Source: an uncultured Bacteroidota bacterium (GTDB taxonomy: Bacteria; Bacteroidota; Bacteroidia; Chitinophagales; Saprospiraceae). Taken from it: 41,319 bases of DNA. The DNA is taken from NCBI GenBank assembly GCA_903933805.1, contig CAIZLM010000269.1, positions 1-41,319 on the forward strand. Direction: 5' to 3'. Positions 1 through 8,727 of this stretch are shown piece after piece; positions within the stretch are counted from its first letter, which is position 1; each line of letters starts with the position of its first letter. The notes under the pieces are model-generated. The model had not been told where the DNA came from and ran no database searches. It saw only the letters and a list, made by a program, of their open reading frames with translations. Made by a program: the position numbers and the translations under genes.

Positions 1-1228
1 TCACCAATGCCAACGGAATCCGTAGTTTTTGATATCGCGGGTTGTTCCACAGGGCATAGGCGCCCATTGACAACATGAAAAAACTACCAACGTAGGGCAG
101 GTACGTGTAGCGATCAGCCATGATGACGGAACCTACAGACACAAACTGCAACACAAAAGCGACCGTAGCGAGGTAAAAACCCAAACCAAAGAACGGAATT
201 TTTGTTTTCCGCAGCGACCACCAAGCCCCCCCCATCATCGCCAAAGCAATAACGGGCATGGCGTAATAGTGACCTGGAAGCAGCCCCTGTGTATTTAATG
301 TTGGATAGGGATAAAAGGTCGTCAATGGGTAAGGCACAAACAATTTATACCAATACATGACAAACCCGTACGCCGCGAAAATAAAGTGGTTGGCTGTTGA
401 AAACACCTCAAAATCAGCAACAGCACCCTTGGATTGGATCTTGTAGGCCATCAAGCCAAAAAATAGCGATATACCGAAAAAAGGAACTTTCTCCAGGGCT
501 GTTCTCCAGTTCAATTTACCATCCTGTACCAATTTGTCAGCGTAAAAATCAATTAATACCAGCACCAGGGGAAAAGCCACCGCCATGGCTTTTGACAGGC
601 ACGAAAGCACGAACAAGGTGATGGTCAAGATATACCAATGCCAGCCGCCTTTTCGTTGAAAACGCAGGTAGGTGAGCAGGGCCGCCAGGAAAAAAAGTAC
701 GTACAACACGTCTTTTCGCTCCGAAACCCAAGCGACAGACTCCACGTGCATGGGATGAATACCAAAAAGCGCTGCCGTGAGCACACCAACTTCCCAGCGT
801 TTTCCGCTCATGGCAAAAGCAAAGAAAAAAACCAGCAGGGTATTGACTAGGTGTAGCAGTATATTGGTTTGGATGAACGGGCGGGGAACAGGTTTATCGC
901 CCACTTTTTTCGCCTTAAAATTCAGCGAAAGTGAGTACATCGTCAACGGGTGGTAATTCAGCGAAACGGGCTCACGCCAAATGGCATCTTGGTGTTCTGT
1001 ACCCGGAAATATGAGCATGGGGTTTTCGGTCACATAGGTGGGGTCATCCCAATACGTGAAATCGTTTTCCAAGGCCGGTTTGTAGGCAAACCAAGTAGCA
1101 ACAAGCACAAACACCATGACCCCAAAGGCCTTTCCCCAAATTTGCCAAAAACCGGGTGTTTCCCCTGAGTTGGATTTAGAAACGACTTTAACAGCGTTTT
1201 TAGTTGCTTGTACTTGTTTTTTTGCCAT
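1..1228 (-). CDS. TMTC-like multi-spanning membrane protein, C-terminus beyond the window
   Basis: This reading frame starts at an ATG (1226-1228), runs leftward and is open to the edge, giving 409 residues of an incomplete protein. After a basic N-terminus there is a membrane segment (about residues 35-50), then a periplasmic-type loop with the YWDDPTYV acidic pair (61-62). A run of hydrophobic helices follows, with HPMHVESVAWVSERKDVL at 158-175. These features are typical of the TMTC/O-mannosyltransferase-like GT-C proteins of Bacteroidota, which usually carry C-terminal TPR repeats; here those would lie outside the window. The family includes lipid-linked sugar transferases, but the substrate of bacterial members is generally not known, so only a GT-C-type transferase role is inferred. 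It lies downstream of the ABC-F gene on the same strand, separated by a long repeat copy that would interrupt readthrough if it terminates. Family assignment is good; function is tentative. Confidence 0.75.
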   Translation of the reverse strand, partial: MAKKQVQATKNAVKVVSKSNSGETPGFWQIWGKAFGVMVFVLVATWFAYKPALENDFTYWDDPTYVTENPMLIFPGTEHQDAIWREPVSLNYHPLTMYSLSLNFKAKKVGDKPVPRPFIQTNILLHLVNTLLVFFFAFAMSGKRWEVGVLTAALFGIHPMHVESVAWVSERKDVLYVLFFLAALLTYLRFQRKGGWHWYILTITLFVLSCLSKAMAVAFPLVLVLIDFYADKLVQDGKLNWRTALEKVPFFGISLFFGLMAYKIQSKGAVADFEVFSTANHFIFAAYGFVMYWYKLFVPYPLTTFYPYPTLNTQGLLPGHYYAMPVIALAMMGGAWWSLRKTKIPFFGLGFYLATVAFVLQFVSVGSVIMADRYTYLPYVGSFFMLSMGAYALWNNPRYQKLRIPLALV

Positions 1229-1244
1229 AACTATTTGCTTTTTC

Positions 1245-1405
1245 TACTGGTTAGGTTGCACGCTGTCTAGCCCAAAAAGGCCCATTTCCCGTCCTACTGC
1301 GCAGATTTTTTTGACCGTAGCGCTGCTACGGCCTGTGAAAATCCGCTTCGTCTGGCAAAAAATGGCCACTTTTTTGTCTCAGTCGCGACCATGCTAACCA
1401 GTTAC
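1245..1405 (-). repeat. Dispersed palindromic repeat, long form, copy 1
   Basis: The copy is about 160 bp with termini TACTGGTTAG and CTAACCAGTTAC. It contains the internal near-palindrome around CCGTAGCAGCGCTACGG characteristic of the long form. Reading on the minus strand it matches copies 6, 8 and 9 in the forward sense. Its left end begins 6 bp after the stop codon of the ABC-F gene. Confidence 0.9.
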
Positions 1406-1411
1406 TTGTTT

Positions 1412-3049
1412 TTACGCCATTGCCAGATCGCCATACATTTCGGCTTTCAATTTGTGCACCTTCTCACTGTGCAGGTATTCCCCATAGCTCATGTATTGAT
1501 CGATTAGTCCCTTGGGGGTTATTTCGATGATACGGTTGGCCACAGAGTCGAGAATTTGATAATCGTGCGATGTAAAGATAATGTTTCCAGTAAATTCCTG
1601 CATGCCATTGTTCAAAGCCGTGATCGATTCCAGATCAAGGTGGTTGGTCGGCTCATCCAAAATGAGGAAATTGGGGTTGGCCAGCATGATTTTTGACATC
1701 ATACACCGCACCTTCTCGCCGCCCGACAGTACCCCGGAGCGTTTGAACACTTCCTCGCCACCAAACAGCATCCGGCCCAGAAATCCACGGATAAACGATT
1801 CGTCTTTGTCTTTTGAAAACTGACGCAACCAGTCAATCAGGTTCATATCCTGATCGCCCGAGAAAAAGGCGCTGTTGTCGTTGGGCAGGTATTGGGGAGA
1901 AATGGTTTGACCGTATTGAAAACTGCCTTCGAAATCGGTATCCTCTCCGGAAAGTATGTTGAACAGGGCTGTAACGGCCTGTGCATTGCGGCTCAGAATG
2001 GCAATTTTTTCGCCTTTGTTGAACCGGAGGTACATGTCTTTGAGTAAAAGTTCCCCTTCGTTGTTTCGCTTCGTCAGGTTTTGTACTTCCAAGATGATGT
2101 CGCCGGGCTCACGTTCAGGTTTGAATGCAATGTATGGGTAGCGGCGGTTGGAAACTTGCATATCCTCCAAATTCAGTTTTTCAAGGGCCTTTTTCCGGCT
2201 GGTCGCTTGCTTTGATTTAGAAGCATTGGCAGAGAAACGGGCGATAAAATCCATCATCTCCTGGCGCTTTTGTTCCACTTTTTTGTTTTTATCGGCCATT
2301 TGGCGGGATAAAAGCTGACTTGTTTCGTACCAAAAAGTGTAGTTGCCAGTAAACATTCGAATTTTGCCGAAATCGACATCCACAACATTTGTACACACCA
2401 TATCCAAAAAGTGGCGATCGTGGGATACTACAATGACAATATTTTGGTAATCAGCCAGAAAATTACACAGCCAGTCGGTGGTTTCTGCATCCAAGTCATT
2501 GGTCGGTTCGTCCATCAGCAAAATGTCCGGAGCGCCAAACAACGCTTGTGCCAGGAGTACTTTTACACGCTCTGACCCATCCAGATCTTTCACCAACTTG
2601 TAGTGGTAAGATTCATGAACGCCCAAATTACTCAGCAATTCGGCGGCATCACTTTCTGCCATCCAGCCATTCATTTCCCCAAATTCCCCCTCCAATTCCG
2701 CCGCCCGCAAAGACTCCGCTTCCGTCGCATTCGGATTGTCGTATATGGCGTTTTTTTCCTTCATGATATCGTACAAATGACGGTGCCCCATGATCACCGT
2801 GTCCATCACGGTATGTTGGTCAAACGCAAAGTGATTTTGACTGAGTACTGCCATACGCTCCCCGGGGGTGATGTCAACAGACCCTCTGGTACCATCAAGT
2901 TCGCCGGAAAGGACCTTTAGAAACGTTGATTTGCCGGCGCCATTCGCACCGATTACACCGTAACAATTGCCTTTAACAAATTTTAAATTCACCTCATCAA
3001 AAAGCACTCGCTTGCCGAATTGAACGGCAACATCATTGACTGATAGCAT
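1412..3049 (-). CDS. ABC-F family ATPase (YbiT-like)
   Basis: This is a soluble protein of 545 residues with two ABC cassettes, an inter-domain linker rich in charged residues (about 245-300) and no membrane segments, as in ABC-F translation factors that act at the ribosomal E site. NBD1 has a normal Walker A (GANGAGKS, 34-41), Walker B (LLMDEPTNDLD, 177-187) and switch His210, but its signature is LDGSE (156-160). NBD2 has a normal signature (LSGGE, 441-445), Walker B (LILDEPTNHLD, 462-472) and His495, but its Walker A position (351-362, ILSRNAQAVTAL) lacks the GxxGxGKS/T loop. The linker motif RRYPYIAFKPERE (302-314) fits the YbiT branch. By ABC geometry, one composite site is canonical and the other degenerate on both faces. 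Its cellular target is unknown; a role in translation or ribosome recycling is inferred from the family. Confidence 0.9.
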   Translation of the reverse strand: MLSVNDVAVQFGKRVLFDEVNLKFVKGNCYGVIGANGAGKSTFLKVLSGELDGTRGSVDITPGERMAVLSQNHFAFDQHTVMDTVIMGHRHLYDIMKEKNAIYDNPNATEAESLRAAELEGEFGEMNGWMAESDAAELLSNLGVHESYHYKLVKDLDGSERVKVLLAQALFGAPDILLMDEPTNDLDAETTDWLCNFLADYQNIVIVVSHDRHFLDMVCTNVVDVDFGKIRMFTGNYTFWYETSQLLSRQMADKNKKVEQKRQEMMDFIARFSANASKSKQATSRKKALEKLNLEDMQVSNRRYPYIAFKPEREPGDIILEVQNLTKRNNEGELLLKDMYLRFNKGEKIAILSRNAQAVTALFNILSGEDTDFEGSFQYGQTISPQYLPNDNSAFFSGDQDMNLIDWLRQFSKDKDESFIRGFLGRMLFGGEEVFKRSGVLSGGEKVRCMMSKIMLANPNFLILDEPTNHLDLESITALNNGMQEFTGNIIFTSHDYQILDSVANRIIEITPKGLIDQYMSYGEYLHSEKVHKLKAEMYGDLAMA

Positions 3050-3294
3050 CGAAATAGATATATGTTATGAAAACAGCCACAAAGGTACGGGTTTATGGCA
3101 ATAATAGCGCCTTTTTGCAGACAAATAACGTTGAAAGGATGGGCCTACGCCGCTTGGCGGCGGCACGCTGCCAAGTAAGTGCTGTGCATACACCACTAGC
3201 GCAACATTCCCACCAAAAAATAAATATGCGGTAATGGCTTGGGGATGCCTTATCTGCCAAAATGCCGGTGCTGGTTTGCGGCTTTTACGATTAA

Positions 3295-3369
3295 AACTGG
3301 TTAGGTGGCACGTTGTCTGGCCGAAAATGGCCACTTTTTCGTCTAAGACGCGAGCGCCTAAGCAGATAC
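3295..3369 (-). repeat. Dispersed palindromic repeat, short form, copy 2 (diverged)
   Basis: AACTGGTTAGGTGGCACG followed by a GGCC-centred hairpin and GTCTAAGACGCGAGCG matches the short form in reverse orientation. The right terminus has drifted (AGCAGATAC in place of ACCAGTTAC). Confidence 0.7.
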
Positions 3370-3453
3370 CCAATTTGCCCGAGGCGGGTAAGCGCGCCGC
3401 TTTTATCTCTAAAGCAAAAGATGATACCAATTTTTTTATCGGAATATGTCGTT

Positions 3454-3461
3454 TACTTTTG
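3454..3461 (+). promoter_or_regulatory. Putative -7 box for msrB
   Basis: TACTTTTG matches the Bacteroidota sigma consensus TAnnTTTG and lies 20 bp before the msrB ATG. No clear TTTG -33 element is seen at the expected spacing, so this is a weak call. Confidence 0.35.
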
Positions 3462-3481
3462 CAGGGTAACAAGAAACTCCC

Positions 3482-3862
3482 ATGGATACTACCACACAAA
3501 ATTGGAACACGCTCTCCCCTGAAGAGGAATATGTGATTGCTCAAAAAGGCACTGAAAGCGCTTTTAGTGGCGAATACTGGAACCACAAAGCCGCTGGTTC
3601 CTATGTTTGCCGCAGATGCAACGCACCCCTGTACCAATCGGCGGATAAATTTGACAGCGGCTGCGGCTGGCCGTCCTTTGATGATGAACTCCCCGGCGCG
3701 GTTCTCCGCCACACGGATGTATCGTTTGGTATGAAACGAACTGAAATCGTGTGTGCCAACTGCGCAGGGCACCTCGGCCACGTATTTGAGGGCGAACGTA
3801 TGACCGAGAAAAATACCCGCCATTGTGTCAACTCCCGCTCTATCCGATTTGTACCGGCCTGA
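3482..3862 (+). CDS. msrB: Peptide-methionine (R)-S-oxide reductase MsrB
   Basis: The product repairs oxidised methionine by reducing the R-sulfoxide, using a catalytic cysteine recycled by thioredoxin. It has 126 residues, close to a single MsrB domain, with no signal peptide, so it should be cytosolic. Four structural zinc ligands are visible as two CxxC pairs (Cys43/46 and Cys91/94). The catalytic Cys115 sits in the RHCVNS motif (113-118), and SGCGWPSF (59-66) gives a candidate resolving Cys61. HLGHVFEG (97-104) is also typical. The gene stands alone before sbcD, with 63 bp between them; both are stress or repair functions, but co-transcription is only possible, not shown. Assignment is firm. 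Confidence 0.95.
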   Translation: MDTTTQNWNTLSPEEEYVIAQKGTESAFSGEYWNHKAAGSYVCRRCNAPLYQSADKFDSGCGWPSFDDELPGAVLRHTDVSFGMKRTEIVCANCAGHLGHVFEGERMTEKNTRHCVNSRSIRFVPA

Positions 3863-3925
3863 GTGTGCCTGTAACACGAAAAAGTTATCCCAATCTCGCG
3901 AAAGCGTCCTTCTATCCAGCTGTTC

Positions 3926-5047
3926 ATGCAAATACTCCATTTTTCCGATACCCACCTCGGCTTTCAAGCCTTTGACCGCGTGACAGACGTCGGGGTGAAT
4001 GCACGGGAGCAAGATGTTTACGATGCATTCGAACGCGTCGTGGACCGTATCCTAGCGTTGAAGCCCGATGTGGTGGTCCATTCCGGCGACTTGTTTCACA
4101 GACCCAGTCCCAGCAACCGCGCGCTCACGTTTGCACTGGAACAACTGCGCCGCATCAGTCGAGCCAACATTCCCTTCGTGGTCATCGCCGGAAACCACGA
4201 AACACCCAAAACAATTTACAACAGCCCCATTCTACGGGCGCTGCGCTCTATTGATGGGGTTTTTCCGTTGTTCGGTGAAACGTGGGAGACCGCGGCGTTC
4301 GGCAATGTCGTTGTCCACGGTGTGCCGCACATCAATGACAACCGACTGCTGCGCACAGAACTGGACCGAATGGCGCCTGTATCCGGCAAATGTAATTTAC
4401 TCATGCTCCATACCTCACTGGGGCGACGTTACCTCATGGAGGAGTACGGCGAGCAGGTGTTTCCCGAAGAATTCGAGGTAAAACTAACGGGTTTTCAATA
4501 CATTGCCCTAGGCCACTGGCACAATTGTCAGGCAGTAAAGCTACACGACTGCGCCTGGTATTCCGGCAGTACGGAACGATTCAGCGATACTGAAGCAGGC
4601 GAAGAAAAAGGTTTTTTACTGCTCAATATCCACCCGGACAATGCCTGTACGGTCTCTTTTGAGGCCATTCCAACCCGTGCCTGGGTTAAATGGGACCGCA
4701 AGGATTGTTACAAGGCTTCGGTGCTGGAACTGGAGGCTGAACTGGAAGTTTTCAAGGTGCAAAATTGCCCAAGGGAAGCAATTGTCTCCTTGAATTTTAA
4801 CGACATCAAACCGGAACAGGCATTCGAACTGTCCAACCAACGCCTGCGACAGATTTTTCCAGATAGCTTCCAGCTCATCACCAAACGCAAAACGTACAGC
4901 GACCGTGCTTTTGTGCATGACATCGAAGTGAGCCAGTTCGACAGCCTGGACAAGATTTTTAACGACTACCTGCGCAGCAAATACCCCGACAACGAAGTGC
5001 TGGCCGATCAGTTGGTGGCCCGCGCGGGGATGTATTTTGACAAGTAA
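3926..5047 (+). CDS. sbcD: Exonuclease SbcCD subunit D (Mre11-like nuclease)
   Basis: This is the nuclease subunit of the SbcCD/Mre11-Rad50 complex, which opens hairpins and processes blocked double-strand ends. Its 373 residues begin with the metallophosphoesterase core: SDTH (7-10; metal ligands Asp8 and His10), SGDLFH (53-58; Asp55), GNHE (89-92), His162 in LHTSL and GHWH (196-199). The C-terminal part (about 230-373) is the capping and Rad50-binding region and is less conserved. sbcC starts 28 bp downstream, so the two form an operon as in most bacteria. All metal-binding motifs are intact, so it should be active. Hairpin cleavage is relevant here because the surrounding DNA is rich in palindromic repeats. 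Confidence 0.95.
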   Translation: MQILHFSDTHLGFQAFDRVTDVGVNAREQDVYDAFERVVDRILALKPDVVVHSGDLFHRPSPSNRALTFALEQLRRISRANIPFVVIAGNHETPKTIYNSPILRALRSIDGVFPLFGETWETAAFGNVVVHGVPHINDNRLLRTELDRMAPVSGKCNLLMLHTSLGRRYLMEEYGEQVFPEEFEVKLTGFQYIALGHWHNCQAVKLHDCAWYSGSTERFSDTEAGEEKGFLLLNIHPDNACTVSFEAIPTRAWVKWDRKDCYKASVLELEAELEVFKVQNCPREAIVSLNFNDIKPEQAFELSNQRLRQIFPDSFQLITKRKTYSDRAFVHDIEVSQFDSLDKIFNDYLRSKYPDNEVLADQLVARAGMYFDK

Positions 5048-5075
5048 GCAGTGACGCTGACAACAACAAACCGGT

Positions 5076-7484
5076 ATGATATTAAACCAACTAGAATTAC
5101 GCAATTATAAGCAATACAGCGATTTGCAGCTTGAATTTAGAGAAGGGCTGGTGGGTATTATCGGAAAGAATGGCGCCGGAAAATCAACGATTTTCGAGGC
5201 CATCCTGTTCTGTCTTTTCGGGCGCGAGGAGGCCAACAAGAGTTTTGTTCGCACGTCTTTCGCATCGGATCCCAAAGCGCCTGTTGTGCTGAAACTGACT
5301 TTTTCCATCGGTGAAATACAATACAGGGTGGTACGCGATTATCGCGGCACCTCGATGACCACAGGTGCGGAATTGTATAAAAACGACCTTTTGATTGCCA
5401 AAGGTGTGACACCTGTCAATGATGAATTGGTGAAGGTGTTGCACGTAGAATACCATGCGTTCAAGCGATCGGTGTTCAGCAGCCAAAAAGAACTTTCTAA
5501 AATATCGGAAACTTCGGGGGAAGAACGAAAAAAAATGATCCGCGAAATGCTCGGCCTCGACAACCTCGATGACGTGCAAGCAAGGTTGCGATCAGATTAT
5601 AAAAATCTAGAACAACAGGTTAAAGGACAACGCCAAAATCTACTGCCGGAAATCGAAGTCCAGACACTCGAAGCATCTTTGGCTGTCTATGCCAGTTCGC
5701 TGGAAGAATGCCTGCTAAAGCTGTCGGCTGAAACGGAACAGTTGAAAAAGATTGAAAGCACGTACGCCCAAAAAAAACAGGTATTCACGGCACAAGAACA
5801 ACGTCTCAATCAACACAATGCTGTAGAAATTACCTTGACCCAGTCTCGTGAACGGCTAAAAGGTTTGGTGGAACAACAGTCGGCTATTCAACTCAAAATT
5901 GAAGGCCTAATGGCACAAAAAGATGCCTTGGAGACCCAAAGAGGTCTGTTCTATACCGTGGAATCTCAAAAAAATCAGTTGGCTTTTCTCGAAAATGAAC
6001 TGAAAAAAAAGGTCAAAAAAGATGCGCTGCTGGCCAGAATAACAGAATGTCACCAACAAATACAGGGAATACAAAACCAGTTGGATGGCTGGAAAACCAT
6101 CCTCGAAAGCAGCAAAACCACCGACGAGGATCTTCGCACCATACAATCGAAAATTGCGGTTGCTGATGCTGACATCAATGCCAAACGCGACGAAATAAAT
6201 GATTTAAACAAACAAATTGGCGGTATTAGTGCCAATATTCGTGAACGCGAGGTCAAACTGTCGTCGCTGCGTGCCATCGGCAGCCAGGGCGCTTGTCCAA
6301 CTTGCCTTCAACCCTTGCTCGAGGGCTATAGTCGTGTGGTGGATGAACTCGAAATTGAAATCAAAGCGCTACAATCCAAGGAATTACGGGTACTTGACGC
6401 TCGAAAAAATGACGTCACCGAAACAGGGATAGGCCTAAAAAATCTCCTCCAAACACTCCGGGCCGAAGAGAATGTGTTGATCGCGCAACAATCAAAACTG
6501 GCCCAATTGCTGCTCCAGCAGTCCCGGGAAGAGGCCAATCTTGCGCAGTGGGCCAATTCGCTGGCCAGTACGGAAAAAACACTCCTGGACTTGGGCGATG
6601 TACAGGTTGATGAAGCCGCGTATTTACAGCTCAAAGCAACCTTGGCAGACCTGGAACCCCGGTATATTGCTTTTCAAAAAGCAGAAAATTACCTTTCCCT
6701 GGAATTGCCATCGTCTCAGGAAGCGCTTGTTAATATCAAGTCAAGTATCTCCGGCGCCACACAACTGCTGGATGCCAATGCAGTACTGTTGGTGGACTTG
6801 GGTTTTCAGCCGGACGACTATCGCTTGGCAAAAACAGATCTAACCGGTTTCTCGGAGGTGTTGTCCAGCCAATCAGCCATTGTACGACAGTTGGAAAAAG
6901 CAATGCTGGAACAAAAAAACGCCCTTGCCCAGACGCAGGCAAAGCTGCAAAGCAACGCATTGATATTCAGCCAGATAAGTATCACCTTGGCAGAGACGGA
7001 ACTGCTCAAAAAATTGGACGAACACCTGGCCAATTTTAAAAAAGAAATCTTGGAAAAAGTGACCCCGGGGATCTCCCGGGAAGCCAGCGATCTGTTCAGC
7101 CGTATCACCAAAGGCAAATACGAAGGCATCAAGGTGGATGAAAACTTTGAGTTTTTTATCGCCGATGGCGGACTTTATTACCCGATCAAACGCTTCAGCG
7201 GCGGCGAAATTGATTTGGCCAATTTCTGTTTGCGCATTGCCGTGACGAAAGCCATCATGGAGCTGAGCGGCACTGAACACCGACTGGAGTTTTTGGCTTT
7301 CGACGAGATTTTTGGCAGTCAGGACGAAGACCGCCGCCTGGAGATGATGCTGGCATTGAACTATTTACAGGAACAATTCCGTCAAATATACATTGTTTCG
7401 CACATCGAAAGCCTACGGGATTATTTTCCCCATTTGTTGGAGGTGCAACACGCCTCGGAAGGCAGTACGGTTGTATGGAGGTAG
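5076..7484 (+). CDS. sbcC: Exonuclease SbcCD subunit C (Rad50-like ATPase)
   Basis: This is the ATPase and coiled-coil subunit that partners SbcD. The 802-residue protein has Walker A GKNGAGKS (30-37), a Q-loop at SSQKEL (Gln137), two long coiled coils (about 175-400 and 415-640), a zinc-hook CPTC (407-410) at the apex, signature FSGGE (707-711) and Walker B LAFDE (740-744). It is shorter than E. coli SbcC (just over 1,000 residues), mainly because of shorter coils, and resembles compact Rad50-type proteins. The hook should dimerise two complexes through zinc. The stop codon lies inside the first copy of a 48-bp tandem duplication and within a 12-bp perfect palindrome, so the 3' end has been locally rearranged. 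The protein itself looks intact. Confidence 0.94.
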   Translation: MILNQLELRNYKQYSDLQLEFREGLVGIIGKNGAGKSTIFEAILFCLFGREEANKSFVRTSFASDPKAPVVLKLTFSIGEIQYRVVRDYRGTSMTTGAELYKNDLLIAKGVTPVNDELVKVLHVEYHAFKRSVFSSQKELSKISETSGEERKKMIREMLGLDNLDDVQARLRSDYKNLEQQVKGQRQNLLPEIEVQTLEASLAVYASSLEECLLKLSAETEQLKKIESTYAQKKQVFTAQEQRLNQHNAVEITLTQSRERLKGLVEQQSAIQLKIEGLMAQKDALETQRGLFYTVESQKNQLAFLENELKKKVKKDALLARITECHQQIQGIQNQLDGWKTILESSKTTDEDLRTIQSKIAVADADINAKRDEINDLNKQIGGISANIREREVKLSSLRAIGSQGACPTCLQPLLEGYSRVVDELEIEIKALQSKELRVLDARKNDVTETGIGLKNLLQTLRAEENVLIAQQSKLAQLLLQQSREEANLAQWANSLASTEKTLLDLGDVQVDEAAYLQLKATLADLEPRYIAFQKAENYLSLELPSSQEALVNIKSSISGATQLLDANAVLLVDLGFQPDDYRLAKTDLTGFSEVLSSQSAIVRQLEKAMLEQKNALAQTQAKLQSNALIFSQISITLAETELLKKLDEHLANFKKEILEKVTPGISREASDLFSRITKGKYEGIKVDENFEFFIADGGLYYPIKRFSGGEIDLANFCLRIAVTKAIMELSGTEHRLEFLAFDEIFGSQDEDRRLEMMLALNYLQEQFRQIYIVSHIESLRDYFPHLLEVQHASEGSTVVWR

Positions 7485-7568
7485 GCGCCTACTGTGAACA
7501 ACCGCCCAACAGGCACCAATGTATGGAGGTAGGCGCCTACTGTGAACAACTGCCCAACAGGCACCAAT
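7473..7568. repeat. Tandem duplication, two 48-bp units
   Basis: Units at 7473-7520 and 7521-7568 differ at one base. Each contains the perfect palindrome GTAGGCGCCTAC (7481-7492 and 7529-7540). The first unit contains the last codons and stop of sbcC. With only two units and no spacers, it is not a CRISPR. Confidence 0.9.
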
Positions 7569-7588
7569 TGACCTACATCGAGGTGGGA

Positions 7589-7624
7589 ACGACCGGAAGC
7601 AGGCGTAATCTTGCTTCCGGTCGT
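7589..7624. terminator. Hairpin between convergent sbcC and FKBP genes
   Basis: ACGACCGGAAGCA (7589-7601), a 10-base loop, then the exact complement TGCTTCCGGTCGT (7612-7624) gives a 13-bp perfect stem. It lies between two converging genes, 7 bp from the FKBP stop. There is no T-tract on either side, so intrinsic termination is plausible but not certain. Confidence 0.6.
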
Positions 7625-7630
7625 ATGTTA

Positions 7631-8065
7631 TTACCCAATACCCAACAACTCGACCTCAAAAATCAAGGTGCTGTTGGGTCCGATTTCAGCGCTCACTTGG
7701 CGGTCGCCGTATGCAAGGTGTGGTGGAAGGAATAGGCGCCATTTACTGCCAATGGCCATGAGTTGTAGCGCTTCTGTCCACCCGGATATTACCCGGTTTA
7801 AGGGGAAAGAAGCCGGCTGTCCGCGTTTTACGGAACTGTCGAATACCCGTCCGTCAATCACCGTTCCATGGTAATGGCAGGTGACTGTTTGCGTGGGGCC
7901 TGGTTTCGCGCCGTCGCCTTCGTGCATGATCTCATATTGAAGCCCGCTTTCCAGAGAAACAACGCCTTCACGTTGAGCGTTTTCGGCTAAAAATTCCTGA
8001 CCGGCTTTCAAGTTTGCGGCTGCTTTATTTTCTAACATTGCTTTTAGTTTATCAGAGACTGACAT
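7631..8065 (-). CDS. FKBP-type peptidyl-prolyl cis-trans isomerase
   Basis: The product speeds cis-trans isomerisation of Xaa-Pro bonds and often acts as a chaperone. I chose the ATG at 8065 (start MSVSDKLKAM), giving 144 residues; the frame is open further upstream, but that extension has no family similarity and would overlap the GNAT gene. The N-terminal helix-rich part (about 1-45) resembles the dimerisation region of FklB/FkpA-type proteins. The FKBP domain follows, with SGLQYEIMHEGDG, a VFDSSVKRGQPASFPL segment, VISGWTEALQLMAIGSKWRLFLP and the closing FEVELL strand. There is no signal peptide, so it is probably cytoplasmic. It lies 44 bp downstream of the GNAT gene on the same strand and is likely co-transcribed with it. 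Confidence 0.9.
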   Translation of the reverse strand: MSVSDKLKAMLENKAAANLKAGQEFLAENAQREGVVSLESGLQYEIMHEGDGAKPGPTQTVTCHYHGTVIDGRVFDSSVKRGQPASFPLNRVISGWTEALQLMAIGSKWRLFLPPHLAYGDRQVSAEIGPNSTLIFEVELLGIG

Positions 8066-8109
8066 GGTGAGGTGATGATGATGAAGGCACAAAGGTAGCA
8101 GGTAATTTC

Positions 8110-8616
8110 TCAAATCACTTTTTCCCAACGCAAACAATTCGCATCGTACACGGTCTCCAGTCCGGCTTGGAGAAAGCCACATTTTTCCAGCACCCTGTTG
8201 GATGCGTGATTTGACGCATCCGTAAACGCTACTAAGTGGCGTACGCCCAATGATGCCTGTGCGTAATCAACCAATGCACTGGTTGTCTCGGTGGCCAGTC
8301 CTTTACCCCAATATGCGCGGTCGAGCGTGTAGCCGACTTCAATCTCACGGCCGGGTTGAAATGCCACATGTCGAACTACTGCATAACCAATAAATGTACG
8401 CTCATACAGCATTTCGAGGATCCAGACGCCATATCCAGGGTTTTCTGCGGCATATTGTATCCACAATTGCGTGCGTTCCAACACCTCCGCTGCATCCACG
8501 GCTGCCGTACGGATATAGCGCATGACTTCCGCATCACTTTGCAGGCGGAAAATATGATTAAAATCATCAGCGTTGTATGGTCTTAGGGATATTCTTGCGG
8601 TCCGAAAATTGGCCAT
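8110..8616 (-). CDS. GNAT family N-acetyltransferase (RimJ/RimL-like)
   Basis: This is a 168-residue single-domain acetyltransferase. The start TARISLRPYNADDF is the usual first strand of the RimJ/RimL group. The acetyl-CoA site is visible as AYWGKGLATE (about 100-109, the R/QxxGxG/A loop in variant form), followed by the SNRVLEKCGF helix and strand typical of the C-terminal half. These enzymes transfer acetyl groups from acetyl-CoA to protein N-termini or small amines; the substrate cannot be read from the sequence. The FKBP gene follows closely on the same strand. Repeat copy 3 lies just upstream. Confidence 0.88.
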   Translation of the reverse strand: MANFRTARISLRPYNADDFNHIFRLQSDAEVMRYIRTAAVDAAEVLERTQLWIQYAAENPGYGVWILEMLYERTFIGYAVVRHVAFQPGREIEVGYTLDRAYWGKGLATETTSALVDYAQASLGVRHLVAFTDASNHASNRVLEKCGFLQAGLETVYDANCLRWEKVI

Positions 8617-8640
8617 ACTTTGTTTTGGTCTGTAGTTAAT

Positions 8641-8715
8641 AATTGGTTGGTTAGCAAGCTGCCTCGCCCCAAAAATGGACTTTGTTGGGGCCAGACAGCG
8701 TGCGTAGCCAACTTG
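8641..8715 (+). repeat. Dispersed palindromic repeat, short form, copy 3 (diverged)
   Basis: AATTGGTTGGTTAGC at the left, a CCCCAAAAA...TTGGGG hairpin and GGGGCCAGACAGCGTGCG at the right identify a degenerate short copy. Both ends have drifted. It fills the gap between the fucosidase stop and the GNAT start. Confidence 0.6.
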
Positions 8716-8727
8716 AAATTCATCCTC

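Larger units (their letters stand above)
3050..3481. other. Intergenic region between divergent ABC-F and msrB genes
   Basis: About 430 bp with no credible gene. It holds repeat copy 2 (3295-3369) and a -7-type promoter box shortly before msrB. The long minus-strand reading frame crossing it also runs through msrB and into sbcD, and it has no recognisable protein features. Confidence 0.6.

Noticed and set aside
3065-4012. 315-codon minus-strand frame across the region upstream of msrB, msrB itself and the sbcD start
   Set aside because: It overlaps two well-supported plus-strand genes and shows no family motifs, so it is a shadow frame.
7473-7568. Possible short CRISPR array
   Set aside because: There are only two adjoining units with no spacer and no cas genes.
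7475-7735. 86-codon frame containing a 16-residue repeat
   Set aside because: The repeat follows from the 48-bp DNA duplication and the frame runs into the antisense FKBP gene; there is no sign of a real protein.
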